Below are positions 11,700-23,520 of a stretch of 64,000 nt of DNA, piece by piece. The position numbers and the translations under genes are program-made. The notes under the pieces are model-generated. The model was not told where the DNA came from. It did no database searches and saw nothing but the letters and a program-made list of their open reading frames with translations. Position 1 is the stretch's first letter. Each line of letters begins with the position of its first letter. The DNA comes from Malania oleifera (Eukaryota; Streptophyta; Magnoliopsida; Santalales; Ximeniaceae), in contig NC_080422.1 of the NCBI RefSeq assembly GCF_029873635.1, positions 12,369,764 through 12,433,763 of the forward strand, in the 5' to 3' direction.

Positions 11700-12350
11700 T
11701 GTTAGGTTTGTGACTCATATTTTGAGTGGAACACATGTATCGGAAAAGCATCGTGAAGAGAGGAACAAGAGAGAAGTTTGCATGAAGGCAATCATTGTCA
11801 GTTTACTCGACAATTTGAGGGCTAACCATCAACAATTTTGGTGTAACCATCAATGGTTTCAAGCATAATGCAGGGAGTTCTTCTCGGCTTCAAACCGTTG
11901 ATGGTTTCACCTAAACTGTTGACGGTTTCGTTTGGCACAAGTCACAAATTTTGAATCACTGATCAGTAGATTGGGAGATTTTTTAGGATTTTCCTCTAGA
12001 AGATTCCTACATAAGTGTTTTAGATATATTAGAAGTCTTCTATATGCATAGGATTAGTACTTAATCATACTATGTAACCCTAGTTGGGTAAGCTTGATAT
12101 AAACTTCATTGTGATAGTGAAAAACAGCCGCTACTCCCGTGGATGTAGACAAATTTCCTAACCATGTAAATTCTTGTGTCTTTGATTATTGCTTCCGTAT
12201 ATTCTCATTGTTGAGTGATTGATTATCTAGTATTGTTCACCATTGAGTGATTGCACTGCTTGTTTGTTGATTAATTCCAATTTGTGTGAGGGCTTCCGCT
12301 GCGCATTCGCGATCAACAATTGGTATTAGAGCACCGATAGTGCACCTACA
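11700..12350 (+). mobile_element. Copia 3' LTR
   Basis: Starts TGTTAGG after a purine-rich tract (caaggtggaca) and ends CACCTACA, followed by the target duplication ATTTC. It is 651 bp and similar throughout to the rejoined 5' LTR. It includes near its right end a relic primer-site copy (attggtattagagc, 12319-12332), showing this copy is part of the LTR and not the internal region. Confidence 0.85.
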
Positions 12351-12355
12351 ATTTC

Positions 12356-14101
12356 AAATAGTAATTTTGTTTGGGGCTTTTTTTAGGCACTGTTTAGGGG
12401 CTTTTTGAAATTAACAATTCAAAAATATCAAAACTTTAAACCCCCTATAAAATGATATTGAATAGACCATTGATTCCACCCAAAACAAAATAGAGTTATA
12501 GGAGGAACTAACCTCCGGACCTTCTCTTTTTTATTTTTACCCAATGTACTTCCTTCAAAGCTTCTTAATTATGCTCTTAAGACTTCTACACTCTTGCACT
12601 CCTTCAATTTTTTTATTTTGCTCCTTCTTTTATCTTCATTTGCCTTCTTTCTCAACAGCTCCCACCTATTCCTCCTGCCCTTCAATCTGTCTACCTCACT
12701 TTCTTTCCTTCTTAATATGGAAAATCCATTTTTTCTCCTTCCTCCTTTTGTTGAGAAGCTTCTATTTATAGGCAAAAGGGGAACAACCAATCAATTTGAT
12801 TCATCAATCAATTTTAAACCAATTGATAGTGATTAATCTAATTGATTGGTTGATTTTTATTTATTTAAACCAATTGAGAGTGATTAATCTAATTGATTGG
12901 CTGATTTTTATTTAATTTATTTACACTCATTAACTCACCACTAACTGAAAATTCCATCCTTTTTGTGCATGCAAGTATAAACATTGGGAGGCTAGCCCAC
13001 CAGAAGGTAAAGTGGAATTGATTTTCTTCTTATTTTCTTTTCTATTCCTTTTTTTCAAGAAAAATCCTTCATTGTTGTTGGAAGTCACTGCTTTTCATAA
13101 ATGACCAAAAATTAGTTAAAATATATTTGATGACTTAGGCATAATTCATTTGCTGAATTTTTACAACTAATTAAAATGCAGTTCACTTCATTTGATGATT
13201 GCCCCGATATATTACTATTCTGTATGCATTGTGATCATTAATGAGCAGAAATGCTCTTGATATTTGAATCCAAAGAATCTAAGTAGCAAGCTAATTAAAC
13301 CACTTCTTCCCTTTCAATTCATAGATTTGAAGTCATTATACTACATCCAAACAGTCATTAAATTATATGTTCATTCAATTGGTTATCAAGTAGGCTTGTT
13401 AAGATGTGGTTCAATATTAAACCCATCAGCATCAAATAAGATGCAGGCTGCAGACTAAAATTTTCACATTATTCTGCAGACATGGCACTTTATGAACTTT
13501 AAAAATGGCTACTTTCTTATAAAGAAAATTCAAAAGTACTAGCTACAGCTCCTAGGAAGTAGCCTGGCAACCCACTGAAACCCAAGCTCTCCTTCGCAGC
13601 GACAGTACACATTGCACTAGCTTGAGACAAGAATGTCTTCTAGACTAATGCAAAACCAAGTTTGGGAGTATTGTGATCTGATGGTTGCTACATTTGCTTA
13701 GTTTAAGGGGAATATATATTGTCCTCGTGTTATTCTAGCTAGCAACCTATAAGAGATTGAGGCCAAACGATCCATTCCTCTTTAATCAACTAAAAATAAT
13801 GGTCTTTCGAAGAAGTGTCCATTCTGATTGAGCATCTGGAACAATCAACTTCCACAGAATTATGAATCATAAAAATATCAAAAGACAACTGAAAAATAAA
13901 CTGGCAATCAAGTTTGGGATATGGGCTTTCAATGCTGCTGCAAATGCTAAACATCAAAAGATATGATAGGGTTAGACATTATGTTAGCTCCTGTACTACT
14001 AGAACAATAATAGAAAGAGAATATTATATTTTCTGGGGCTATATTTATGCCATGAAGAAAGAAAGCACAAAGAAGAATGCGAGCAAATAATATGATTTCC
14101 C
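12356..14101. other. Intergenic, no gene recognised
   Basis: AT-rich unique-looking sequence. A tandem pair of about 65 bp at 12815-12918 ('accaattga...gtgattaatctaattgattgg') is the only clear structure. The short open frames at 12544-12836 and 13264-13458 show no domain and biased composition (Leu/Phe/Ser-rich), and I do not call them genes. Confidence 0.5.
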
Positions 14102-14248
14102 TTAGCCTACTCCACCAAATGATCCACTTGGAAGGTCCTTGAGTGCATCTATCATGCCTTCAGCAGACCATAACAAGTAGCCTACTGATGTTTTGGGATT
14201 CCATGGAACATACAAATGGATAGAATTATACTTGGCAGGATTGCTAAA
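14102..14248 (-). other. Candidate last exon of an unidentified host gene
   Basis: On the minus strand a 48-codon frame ends with TAA at 14102-14104. It begins just after an AG (plus 14249-14250) that is preceded in frame by a stop, so splicing would be needed to enter it. The predicted C-terminus is non-repetitive and balanced in composition: 'LYVPWNPKTSVGYLLW', then 'EGMIDALKDLPSGSFGGVG'. It reads like conserved host protein and resembles no retroelement domain I know. I cannot name the family. The polypyrimidine tract before the AG is weak. Upstream minus-strand exon candidates are listed separately. It could be a pseudogene piece or chance. Confidence 0.35.
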
Positions 14249-14920
14249 CTACATCTCAGTCATGGAACATGGCAACTCAATCAACATGGGAAACTTGAGA
14301 AACATTTGAAGAAGCTGAGCTTCAATGAGAACCAAAAACTTTACTAATTAATTTTAGAAAAATGCTATAACGATAACATAATCAATGCATGCAAGGAGAA
14401 GGGAAGCAAGGGCATGAGCCATGAATTGAACTAGCAAGTGGCTAAACTACAGCTCATGGCTGCACTGTTGAATTGAGCCATTGAGCATTTAAGCCCTATC
14501 TTAATAGTGTTCAGCTTATGTGATAATTATCATAAACATTAGAATTTCATTCATTCTTTAATCAAGTAGGTTTGCTAACACAGGGTTTAATTTAACTAGG
14601 AAACCTCCCACATAGAGCAGTATTGTGAATTGGCAAGTACCGATCAAAACCCTAACCTTAATTTACAGAGACACTAGCCAGTAACAAGGATATCTTATAG
14701 ACTTTTGAGAACCTAGGCCATGACAGCATGAATACAGTATTAAATTTCTCCACCTATACTCATTACTCTTGGCTTAGGATGGACCCTAGAAGGACATGAA
14801 TAAATGTGAAGCCATCGACTAAAAGAGATTCAGTTTTTGCCAAGGGAATTTCGGAATCTATATGACTATTTAATCCTCTAAATGGCTTAATTTTTAGTGT
14901 TGCAAAATAACTTTTCTTAC

Positions 14921-14974
14921 CAGCATTGGGAGCTCAATATTTGTAAGATGCCAAGAAAATTGTTCTTTGTTAAC
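14921..14974 (-). other. Candidate internal exon (18 codons)
   Basis: On the minus strand an AG (plus 14975-14976) precedes an 18-codon open stretch ending at a strong donor, CTG|GTAAGA (plus 14915-14920). It reads V-N-K-E-Q-F-S-W-H-L-T-N-I-E-L-P-M-L and is phase 0 on both sides, compatible with the phase-0 candidates at 15182-15244 and 14102-14248. Too short to judge by itself. Confidence 0.22.
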
Positions 14975-15181
14975 CTAATTAACTTTGAATACACATTACA
15001 ACAACCTTATCATCTATTTAATCAAAATTTTGAACCAACCAACTTTCACAGAATGATCAATCGTAAACCAATCAAAGAAGATTGATAAATGAACTGCCAA
15101 TTTGTTAGCTCCAACTATATTCATTTCAATAGAAATGAAGAATGGCATAACATTAGAACCAAGCTTGACATCAACAAATAC

Positions 15182-15244
15182 CAAGTGTTCTCCTTGCAGT
15201 ACAATGATAAATATGCTCTCCTGCATCCGCTCCCCCTTCTCCCG
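15182..15244 (-). other. Candidate internal exon (21 codons)
   Basis: Minus-strand acceptor 'cttacccttaaag' followed by 21 open codons ('REKGERMQESIFIIVLQGEH' plus Leu) and donor TTG|GTATTT. Phase 0 to phase 0. It is chained to the other two minus candidates only by phase. The plus strand of this stretch is also open with a good donor at 15253, so orientation is unsettled. Confidence 0.2.
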
Positions 15245-15363
15245 CTTTAAGGGTAAGGTTTTACAATTATGCATAATAACACTTGCACATGCACATATGT
15301 TTTTAGTTTCAAAGAGGCACTGAACCCATGAAAATTGTATTCTGGTAATTCCTTATTCAATAG

Positions 15364-15474
15364 GTGTCTTGTTCTGTAAGCCATGACACTTATTCGGGAA
15401 GTGCTTCGAGTCATGGGCCCATGATGGTCAAGGGCTCAAGATTAGTAATTACTCCATTTATTCCCATGGAACTG
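15364..15474 (+). other. Candidate host exon (37 codons), plus strand
   Basis: Acceptor 'ccttattcaatag' ends at 15363, with an in-frame TAG that splicing would remove. There are 37 open codons (for example 'SHDTYSGSASSHGPMM' and 'LVITPFIPMEL') and then a strong donor CTG|GTAAGG at 15475. Phase 0 both sides. It pairs with the exon at 15661. It conflicts with the minus-strand exon chain, so at most one reading is likely correct. Confidence 0.28.
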
Positions 15475-15660
15475 GTAAGGGAATAATATGAACGACCAAA
15501 GCAACGTGTCTACAGAGCCCGCGGCAGGCCTAGTTTTGTCATTGTCCATCCATATGAACATGTTAAGAGCCTTTTCATTTAATGAACCATTTTGGAGGCA
15601 AGCATTTTAGTTGTACAATACCACAAACAACAGTCACTAATGGGTTTTATCTATTTTTAG

Positions 15661-15819
15661 GAGCCAAAAATGAAAGGGATTTCTACTGATTCACAAGTCC
15701 AAGGAAGTGCTTTCTGCAGAAAGGACTCTTGTTTATGTCCACACTTAGACAAGCTGATGAAAGTCTTAACTGATGGCAGCCAGAAATTCTCTGAGAACAT
15801 CTTCTCCCAATTCAGTTGA
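15661..15819 (+). other. Candidate terminal exon (52 codons + stop), plus strand
   Basis: Acceptor 'ttttatctatttttag' ends at 15660. An open frame runs to TGA at 15817-15819: 'MKGISTDSQVQGSAFC', then 'CLCPHLDKLMKVLTDG' and 'QKFSENIFSQFS'. The intron from 15475 to 15660 is 186 nt, GT-AG, phase 0. Composition looks like soluble protein. No family recognised. A weaker third piece at 16018-16178 has AG and GT borders but no clear frame. Confidence 0.28.
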
Positions 15820-17330
15820 TATAAATGGAACAGAAGCAAAAGTCTACTTTAGTTGTTGCTTTTACAATTTTATTTTTCCAAGAAATGAATTATTATAGCT
15901 AAAGATGAAGTCCAGAAAAAAAAAAAAAAAAAAACAAACAAACAAACTGAAACATTGCAGATTACTCGAAATATTATGACATATGAAGGAAAACATTTTC
16001 ATTTTTTATTCTGCTAGGTACCCTCCATTAAGTTGCCATGAACAAAGAACGCCTTCCTTCACATTCTTGGAGGCAAAAGTCCTTGCGCTTGAAGTCCTTA
16101 AGGAGAAGTGAGCCGTCCACCATGGAGATGAAGAACTTCAAAGCTGCAGTGAGACTCAACTCCATCTTCAATCTTCAGGTAACTTTTTTCACACACAAAC
16201 CCTTGAGTTTGGTATCAGCCAGTAGTCCTTTATATAGACTTCGGGGATTTGGAAAGCTTTGAATGGGCAGATTTATTACCAGTATTTCAAAAATATTTTC
16301 TCATCATTACATTCAATAACTAAGCTGTATTTTCCCCCTTTCTCCTCATCCACATGCATGCATCCACAAAAATTTTCTATTTTTGATCCAGTAATGTAAA
16401 AACTTTAATGTGATTATTGATATTTTTCCTCATTTTGAAGAAAATTTTCTTTAAGTGCCTTCTAAAATTAATCAATACATTTTATTTATTAAATTGGTTC
16501 AAGTGAAATTTTTAATATTAAGCAAACGTGATTGGCAAGAAAACACCCAACTCAGAAATGCTCAAAATTTTATTCCTCCATGAATGTTTAAGGAAGGATG
16601 TGTTCTGAATTTAAATGTGTGTATTATTTTAGAAAAAATAAGAATTTTTTTAAGATAATTCATGAAATATAAATAAGTTCGAGTAAGATTTGTATGAAGA
16701 AACTTATAATATAACCTATGCATTTAAAGTATTAGACTCCTTGGCAGATTTTCCCATATTAGGATTTAGGCAAACACATTTGCGAATTAAACATTTGAAT
16801 AAGAAATTTGTTTTAACATTTTATTTTATTTTTTTGAAGTTTTTAATATATGATATTGGAAAATTTTTAAACAACTTTCTAATTAAAGATATATTTTCTA
16901 AATTAGCATTCACTAATTGGTAGTTTGAATTAATACATTGGGTCTAAGACGGATTCATTTGCTAAAATTGATTTAGGCTCTATTTAGATCAATGAGTTTT
17001 TTGAAAAAAAATAATAATTTATTTTTTGACTTAATGTAATTAAAATTTAAGAAGAATTAAATGTTAATTATAAATTAAATCAAATTTTAATTTTTTAACA
17101 TTACAACAAATTTGATTTTTTTCTCGCTTTTCACAATAATTACGCATGAATTCTTTTTTTTTTTTTCTTTTATTTAGTATTTTTCCAATTAAAAATGAGT
17201 TTTATCATTGTTGTTTGGACGACATCACTATCTCTCATAAATGACCAAAAAATAGTATTACAATATAGCATTTAATGATTTTGGTCCTATTCATTTTATG
17301 AATTATTACAATTAATTAAATTTTGCATTT
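15820..17330. other. Intergenic, AT-rich
   Basis: Contains an A run (15918-15934) and a possible exon-like stretch 16018-16178 (acceptor 'ttttttattctgctag', donor 'cttcag|gtaact'). The rest is AT-rich without recognisable coding or repeat structure. Confidence 0.4.
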
Positions 17331-17332
17331 CA

Positions 17333-17520
17333 CTGGGATCACTGCACGCAGTTGCTGAGCTCGCTGCACGCAATCACTGCTCATTGTCGTACTTCGGAGT
17401 CGTTCTTGCACTTCGTCGCTGAGGTCACCGCACGCCGTCGTTGAGGTTCACGCATGCCATCGCTGAGGTCACCGCACGCCATAGCTACATGTCACCGCAC
17501 GCCGGAGCCGTTCTTGGTTC
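17333..17520 (+). repeat. GC-rich degenerate minisatellite
   Basis: Irregular repeats of 'tcgctgaggtcaccgcacgc' with variants, in strong contrast to the AT-rich surroundings. It sits just upstream of the chromovirus coding fragment and is probably the left break of that element. Confidence 0.55.
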
Positions 17521-17566
17521 ACCTGGGGCGACGCCTCTACCATCTCTGACCGTCTGCTGTGCTAAA

Positions 17567-17992
17567 ACAGCGAGCCCATGTATTTCTGAGAACAACTCCA
17601 CTGAAGGGGATCTTGAGATTTGGGAAGAAGGGTAAGTTGAGCCCTAAGTTTATTGACTCATTTGAGATACTTGAGAAAATTGGGTCAGTAGCCTATCGTC
17701 TAACTTTACCGTCATCTCTATTTCGAGTTCATGATGTATTTCATGTTTCTATGCTAAGGAAATACGTCACAGATCCTTCTCATATCATCAGTTATGCAGA
17801 ACTGGAAGTCAGTGAGGCTTTAGCATATGAAGAAGTTCCAGTACAAATCCTAAATAAGAAAGAATAAGAATTGTGCAATAAGAAGATACCACTAGTAAAA
17901 GTTCTATGGAGAAACCACGTGATTGAAGAAGTCTCATGGGAGCTTGAAGATGAAATCAGACAGAAATATCCCCATTTATTTGATGAATTATA
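17567..17992 (+). pseudogene. Chromovirus pol C-terminus (integrase tail and chromodomain-like end)
   Basis: The last part of a Ty3/gypsy polyprotein of the Tekay/Del type. '[19 protein letters not shown]' and '[20 protein letters not shown]' are the integrase C-terminal GPF/Y-like module (here 'DSFEIL' in place of the usual G-P-F-E-I-L). They are followed by 'IPLVKVLWRNHVIEEVSWEL' and 'RQKYPHLFDEL', the chromodomain-like end that helps target integration in chromoviruses. An in-frame TAA at 17865-17867 interrupts it; the normal-looking end is TAG at 17990-17992. All upstream gag, protease, RT and core integrase are absent. Confidence 0.85.
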
Positions 17993-18245
17993 GTATTGAT
18001 GTATATGCTAAGATGGTAATTTTAATTTGTTGAGTCCAGTGTAACTGTAATGTAGAGCATAGGTTAGGTAGTATTTTGGTTTTAGGGGAAAATCTTTCTT
18101 TTATAGTTGTAATCTCCCAGAACCACTCATGTAACCATGGTATTCCTCCGCCATAAGTGAGGGCAGGTAATAAAATAAGTAGACCATTTTATTTTAAGGG
18201 ATGATGAATTATATGAACAGTAAATTTCGAGGATGAAATTTTATA

Positions 18246-18257
18246 AGGAGGGGAGAA
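18246..18257 (+). other. Polypurine tract of the chromovirus
   Basis: AAGGAGGGGAGA lies immediately before the LTR start TGTAGTAACCC at 18258, the site where plus-strand DNA synthesis is primed. Confidence 0.85.
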
Positions 18258-20200
18258 TGTAGTAACCCGAAGAATAATAGTATTTTAAATAATAAAGAGG
18301 GAAGAAAGGAGAAACAGTAACAGAAGGAGGCAGTCGACTTCATCGACGAACGCGGAGAGTTCGTCAATGACAATGAACTTTGGGAAAAATATCCCAATAA
18401 ATTTTCAGGGCCTCATCGACGAATACAGGGGATTCGTCAACGAGGGTACAACAGGACCTCATCGACGAGGGCGAGCTTCGTTGATGAGAAAATATCGAGA
18501 GAAGAATTTGGGCTATTTTGAATTTCGTTGATGAAGGGTAAGGTTCGTCGACGAATTTACTTAAGGACTCGTCAACGAGATGACGTGGCTCGTCGACGAA
18601 GCCCGCAGTATAAATATCCCTAAACTCATTTTAATCACCAAAAATCAGCGCCACTCTCTTCTCTCTCTCTCTCTCTCTTTCTCCTACGGCCCCTCCCTCT
18701 TTCCTCTTCGATTTCGGCCCCGTTAGTCATTGGAGCGACGATCTAAAGCCACCACGACGTTCCTAGTAGAGTTCTCTTCAAGTCTGCTAGAGCAGATCGT
18801 TAGTGAAACGAAGTTGGAATCCATCCCAAATTCAGGGTAAGACCTTTCAGCAATTTTTGGCCTTTTGACAATTATAGAAAATGATGTAGGCAAGGACATA
18901 CTGATATTTTGTTCTAACAAATGTTATGTTCAGGGTGTTGTGTAGGAAGCCCTACGGGTGTTAGGCCAGTATACCATAGGGGCTTTCCAGTAGTCAGGTA
19001 AGGGAAATATGCTATGTTAGGTAATTTTAAAATGATTTTTAGTATGAAATGTATATTTTTACCAGTTTATTATTCATAGCAGAACATTATACAATTTATT
19101 AAATTATGAATATTATGTATTAAAGTATTGTGTGGCTTGAGAATATGCAAATAGTACGAAAGTATGTTTTACAGTTTTCAATACCATGATTATACGAATT
19201 TTATTACCATGATTATATAGTTTTCAGTATTATGATTATACAGTTCTTAATATCATGACGTACAGATTACAGTTCAGTTCAAAGATACAGATGATACAAT
19301 TACAGTTCATTACAGTTTATTTCATTGTCATGGTTAATACAGTTATTTTAGAATCATGGTAAATCAAATAGTTGTATATAGAAATGTATTATATAGTATC
19401 AGACCCTGTAGGACCATACAGTTATCGAGCATGGTACCGTAGCTACAGATATTTCAGTTATGAGTGCAACCACCTATTTAGATAATACGTGGTAGTAGGT
19501 CGATCGTATAGTGCCCTAGACGTGGATAGGCTCCCCATCAGATATGGGTTGAGGAGGGCAGATCAGACCGAGGGAGTATAGTGGTTTACCCTGGTCTGTC
19601 AGTCAGGGTAGATCCTGCTTACGGGCCGTACAACCCTGTCATGAGGGGTTAAATCATGACACAGTGATCCACAGAAAAGTTTTTAGTTACTATTACGTAT
19701 ATACAAGTTTACAGAGACATAGAATATACTTATGTACATTAGAAGTATTTTGAATAGTAACCTAAAATATTGATATGTTAAGCAACACGGAAAGGGTGGT
19801 GGTTTTATTACTTGTACTGTATTTTCAGATTCAGTTATATGCGTTCATACAGAAACAGATTTTCATGGTATAGTACTTATTTGCCACACACTAGTAATAA
19901 CATATTTCGTCTTACTGAGCGTTGGCTCATCCTAATTACTTTAACATTTTTCAGGTGATCCAAGTAGGCGAGCATATCAGGCTCGCAGATAGAGGGGCCT
20001 CAATAATGCCCTGATATTAGAGTGAGTATTTTTGGGAGTATTTTGTATAGCTCTAGCCAGTTGAGGGTATTTTGGGGAACAGCCATACATGTATATTTTG
20101 GGAAACCATTTAGCACTCTGATATTGTGTATATATTTACATATGGTTATGTTTATTCAAGTTGTTTTGATTGTTTCAAAGACACATGACATTAGTCCTCG
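18258..20200 (+). mobile_element. Chromovirus 3' LTR (right end unclear)
   Basis: Starts TGTAGTAACCC after the purine tract. It has repeated TCGACGA palindromes (18340-18600), TATAAATA at 18609-18616 and a CT-rich leader (18655-18682). A tail follows with 'cctgtcatgaggggttaaatcatg' (19632-19655) and 'cttactgagcgttggctcat' (19911-19930). No TG...CA terminus was found; sequence resembling the LTR fades near 20200. Same family group as the solo LTR at 6431-8663 (minus). Confidence 0.75.
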
Positions 20201-20329
20201 AACCTAAGCAATCATTTCCATCCAAATTTGTGAGGTACCTTTGTGGTTCACGACATGATTTCCAAACCTATGGTAGTAATTTTTCCAATCAACTAGGAAA
20301 TTTTACACCTCACTCTGTAAGTCTATGAA

Positions 20330-20505
20330 TTGGCCTCAGAATCCATGCATCTATGTAAATTCATATATTCTCTTTTGTAAGGGTTTTTGTTATATAAGTC
20401 CTAGTCCAAAATAAGTGTCTTTTATCTTTATAGATTTGTTACAAAAGAACAATAAAAGACATGTCTTTTATCATCTTCAATGGCAAACCTATAAAGAAGG
20501 GCAGT
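20330..20505 (+). mobile_element. Tail of a Tat-like 3' UTR with purine tract
   Basis: 'gtgtcttttatctttatag' and 'aagaagggcagt' followed by TGTAGACACCC parallel the ends of the 3' UTRs at 36085-36183 and 48340-48443. A duplicated 'aaaagacatgtcttttatc' lies within. It is a small remnant, not linked to a body. Confidence 0.55.
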
Positions 20506-22304
20506 TGTAGACACCCTAATTTGTTTAGGGGTCTTATATTACAAGAAAAAAAAAATGCTGAAAAGAAAAAAATGAAAGTGGGCTAACAATCTTGAGTCTT
20601 TAATTTGGACTCGCAAAATAAAATAAAATAAAATAAAAATAAATCAAAGACATGTACAAAAATCAAAATTTAAAATTGATTTGCCAATAAAGCTTGATTG
20701 AAAAATAAATTTGATTAATCAACTTGATTTAACAAATTAGTTTTATTTTCATTGTTTGATTTGAATTTGATTGATTAATCAAATCAAAACTTGATTTAGA
20801 AAATTAGTTTTATTTTGATTGTTTGATTTGAATTTGATTGATTAATCAAATCACTCCTCGAGCCTATAAATAGAGAAATTTGGAAGTAATAAGAAAAATA
20901 CAAGAAGAGAGGAGAAGGAAAAAAAAATTGTGTTAAGAAAGAGAGGGAAAAAAAGTGTTTTTAACTGAACATTTAGGATTGGAGTTGCTTGCGCAGTCAG
21001 CTTGTCATAGACTATCGGATAGTGAATTCTCGTCTAATTGAGCTGATATTTTGTAGGTGGTGCCTAACTCATCCTTCACTCTAGATGATCCGATTGTCAT
21101 TTGGAGATCGAAAATGTTGGTTTTGGGGCTTGGACAACAACCTCATTGCAGTAGCAGCTTCAAGATTGCGGGTGCCTGCGCAGTCAACTTGATCTAGACG
21201 ATCGGGTGGTAATTTCTAGTCAGATTCTGCTGAAATAGTTACAAGACTCACCCTTCTTAATTTGGATCGGCTAGATTTTTATTTGGAGCTTTTAAACTAT
21301 GGTTTTGTGCCTTGGATATCAGCCTCATGGAAGTAGTAGCTTTAGGATTGGAGGTGCCTGTGCAGTCCTATTTATCTATACAATTGGATGGTGATTTTTC
21401 ATCTTATTGAACTGAAATTTTTACAGGTTGTGCATGACTCATATATATATTTTTTTTTTCAAAGAACATATACATTTATTTGGGCAAAACTTGTTTGAAA
21501 GCAAAACCCTAGGTTCTCCTGTTATTCTTTTAAAAATATTTTTTTGGAAGAAATATTTATTAGGGTTCAAATCTTTGAAGAACATTATTATACACATCAT
21601 TTTCAAAGATTATAAAATGCTTTGGAGAAAAATATCCATAATCAACTGAGCTCTTATTTCATATCATACGTGAGTGCATTGTGCTTCAATTTGTACATTT
21701 CTACTTATTTTAGAAGCAATTTGTTTGTACGAAAAATATTAATATCTTTGTATTCTAGGCGTGACTTGAAGAGGAAGACTTGCCCTGTAGGGAGTCCCAG
21801 TTTGGCTCGAACCCGGTTAAGAGAGTTAAGATTTGCACCATCCTGTAAAGTGTACAATTTAGCTCAGTCTGGTAATTGAGCTGAGGTGTCTCCGCCTTTT
21901 AAGGAGAATTGGTTGTGATTTAGCCCCGTAATGAGCTTTTGAGTCTCCACCCTGTAAGGAGAGTATAAGTGGCATCGCTCCGCCCAGTTAAAGTTAGCAT
22001 TTAGTGAACCCTTAACCTATTGGTTTAAGGCAGGGACGTAGGCAGGATTGGCCGAACCCCGATAACAAATATTGTGTCTGCTCTTTATTTCTCACATTTT
22101 AATTTCTATACGAGTATGTTTAATTATTTGTTGTCTTGATTATTTTACATACATGCTTTGAATATCCATAGAATTGATAACTTCTTAGAAAGACCCTAAG
22201 TTGTAAAATATTGATCTTGATTTTAGTTTGACCTAGAAGTTTTAAAAGTTTCAATTCACCGTCCCCCCCCCCCCCCGGTGCTTGCGAATACACCATTCCT
22301 TTTA
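20506..22304 (+). mobile_element. LTR sequence: Tat-like start, copia-like end
   Basis: Begins TGTAGACACCCTAATTTG at 20506, a Tat-like start. It ends next to a copia primer site at 22305 after 'cgtaggcaggattggccgaa' (22037-22056) and a C run (22263-22276). It contains an AAAAT run near 20617-20640, a tandem pair (about 65 bp) with 'gaatttgattgattaatcaa' (20765-20850) and TATAAATA at 20867-20874. Either a copia LTR sits inside a Tat-like LTR or the copia LTR itself has this start; I could not find the internal edge. Confidence 0.5.
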
Positions 22305-22317
22305 ATTGGTATCAGAG
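22305..22317 (+). other. Primer-binding site (tRNA-iMet type)
   Basis: ATTGGTATCAGAG follows the LTR tail and precedes a gag start at 22359, as in copia elements. Only the last bases differ from the usual ...GAGC. Confidence 0.75.
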
Positions 22318-22358
22318 TATCATTACAAAAAGCTCAATATCTTGTGTTAAAGATCGCA

Positions 22359-23520
22359 ATGGCTCTTGCTAGTATATCCCCATTCAGTGAGGGACGATCA
22401 TAGGTCAGGCCTCCAATATTTTACGGTGCTGATTACACCTTGTGGAAACTGAGAATGAGGATTTTTATAAAATTCGTGGACTGGAAAGCATAGTAGGTGA
22501 TAGCTAAAGGAATTTGTATGCATGTAAATGAAAATGATTTAATTTAATGCATGCAAATTCACATGTCATGGATTTACTTTATTGCGCTTTAGATTTTAAT
22601 ATTCTTCTAGAGATTATGACATGTAAATGTACAAGAAATATTTGGGAAGAACTGGATAGGATATATGGAGAGACCCAAGAGAAGGAGACCACCACTCCTG
22701 AAGAATCATGCTCAAATGATCTAGAAGTGGTGAACCGTGAACTAAGAACTTTAGTCGAGGAGGAGGTATATGTATCTCAATCTCCTTTATCAAATGATTC
22801 ATTTGATGCTTATTATGATGATTTTTGTGCTGAAACCTGTGATATACCATGTAATGAATCATTTGATATCTCTTGTGATAATGTTGTTAATGATTAATGC
22901 ACTAATTCGTGTGATGTTTCTTGTGATAAATCTTTCGATTAATCATGTAATGTTTTAAATGTTGAGTGCATGCCTTCGCATGGAAAACTAGAAAAGGGCT
23001 TATTTAAAATGCATAAGTTTCTAATTAGAATATCTAAGATTAAAACTTTCTTGAAATAGTTAGAATATCTAAGCTTAAAACTTTCTTGAAAAATGAAAAT
23101 AAAAGGTTAGCAAAACAATTAGAAGATCTAAAAGATTATCTTGCTATCCATGAAAAGAGAAAGATTGAGAAAGTTTTGAAAATTAACTACTTAGAGGATG
23201 AAATGAATGATCATTCCAGAATATCATGCAAATCCAAAAATAAAAAGAATGATCATGATAAACCCTTTATAGTTAAAGCGAAGATACTTTCAAAAAGGGT
23301 TCATGTTTTCTTTATCAAACCTGCAGTCATGCCTCGTCAAGTAAAAATGGAACAAATAAGCAAATTCCTTCACATGCACATAAAGTCTACATATATTATA
23401 AAAGGAAAGGCACGTCTGGTTTATTTGTCTTTTTAAAAGTGTCAGAGGCTTGGATAAAAGGATGATATGGGTGATCATAAAAGCAAACCCCTTAGGACCA
23501 AAGCGAGAATGGATTCCAAT
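22359..23520 (+). pseudogene. Copia gag remnant
   Basis: ATG at 22359 opens 'MALASISPFSEGRS', then a stop, then 'RPPIFYGADYTLWKLRMRIF', the typical N-terminus of UBN2-type copia gag. More stops follow. 'IMTCKCTRNIWEELDRIY' (22614-22670) is the next conserved gag piece. A Lys/Glu-rich coiled-coil-like stretch (23086-23190) and 'KANPLGPKREWIP' (about 23481-23520), a motif that often ends gag before protease in this group, complete it. The zinc knuckle is not recognisable. Not functional. Confidence 0.75.

Larger units (their letters stand above)
6170..12355 (+). mobile_element. Complete, decayed Ty1/copia element with 5-bp TSD
   Basis: Both edges can be placed. The left LTR starts at 6175 (TATTGGATTTTTGG) and aligns without gaps to the right LTR start at 11700 (TGTTAGGTTTGTGA); the differences are mostly transitions. 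The right LTR ends at 12350 (CACCTACA). The flanks are the direct repeat ATTTC at 6170-6174 and 12351-12355. Internal order on the plus strand is primer site, late gag with zinc knuckle, protease, integrase remnants, RT remnants and RNase H, which is the Copia order. The coding region has many stops and large deletions (gag N-terminus, most of the RT core). LTR divergence and the nested insertion indicate an old element. Confidence 0.85.

Noticed and set aside
16038..16262. 74-codon plus-strand frame as a host gene
   Set aside because: Has exon-like borders, but three frames on two strands are equally open and none shows a family motif; kept only as a note in the intergenic entry.
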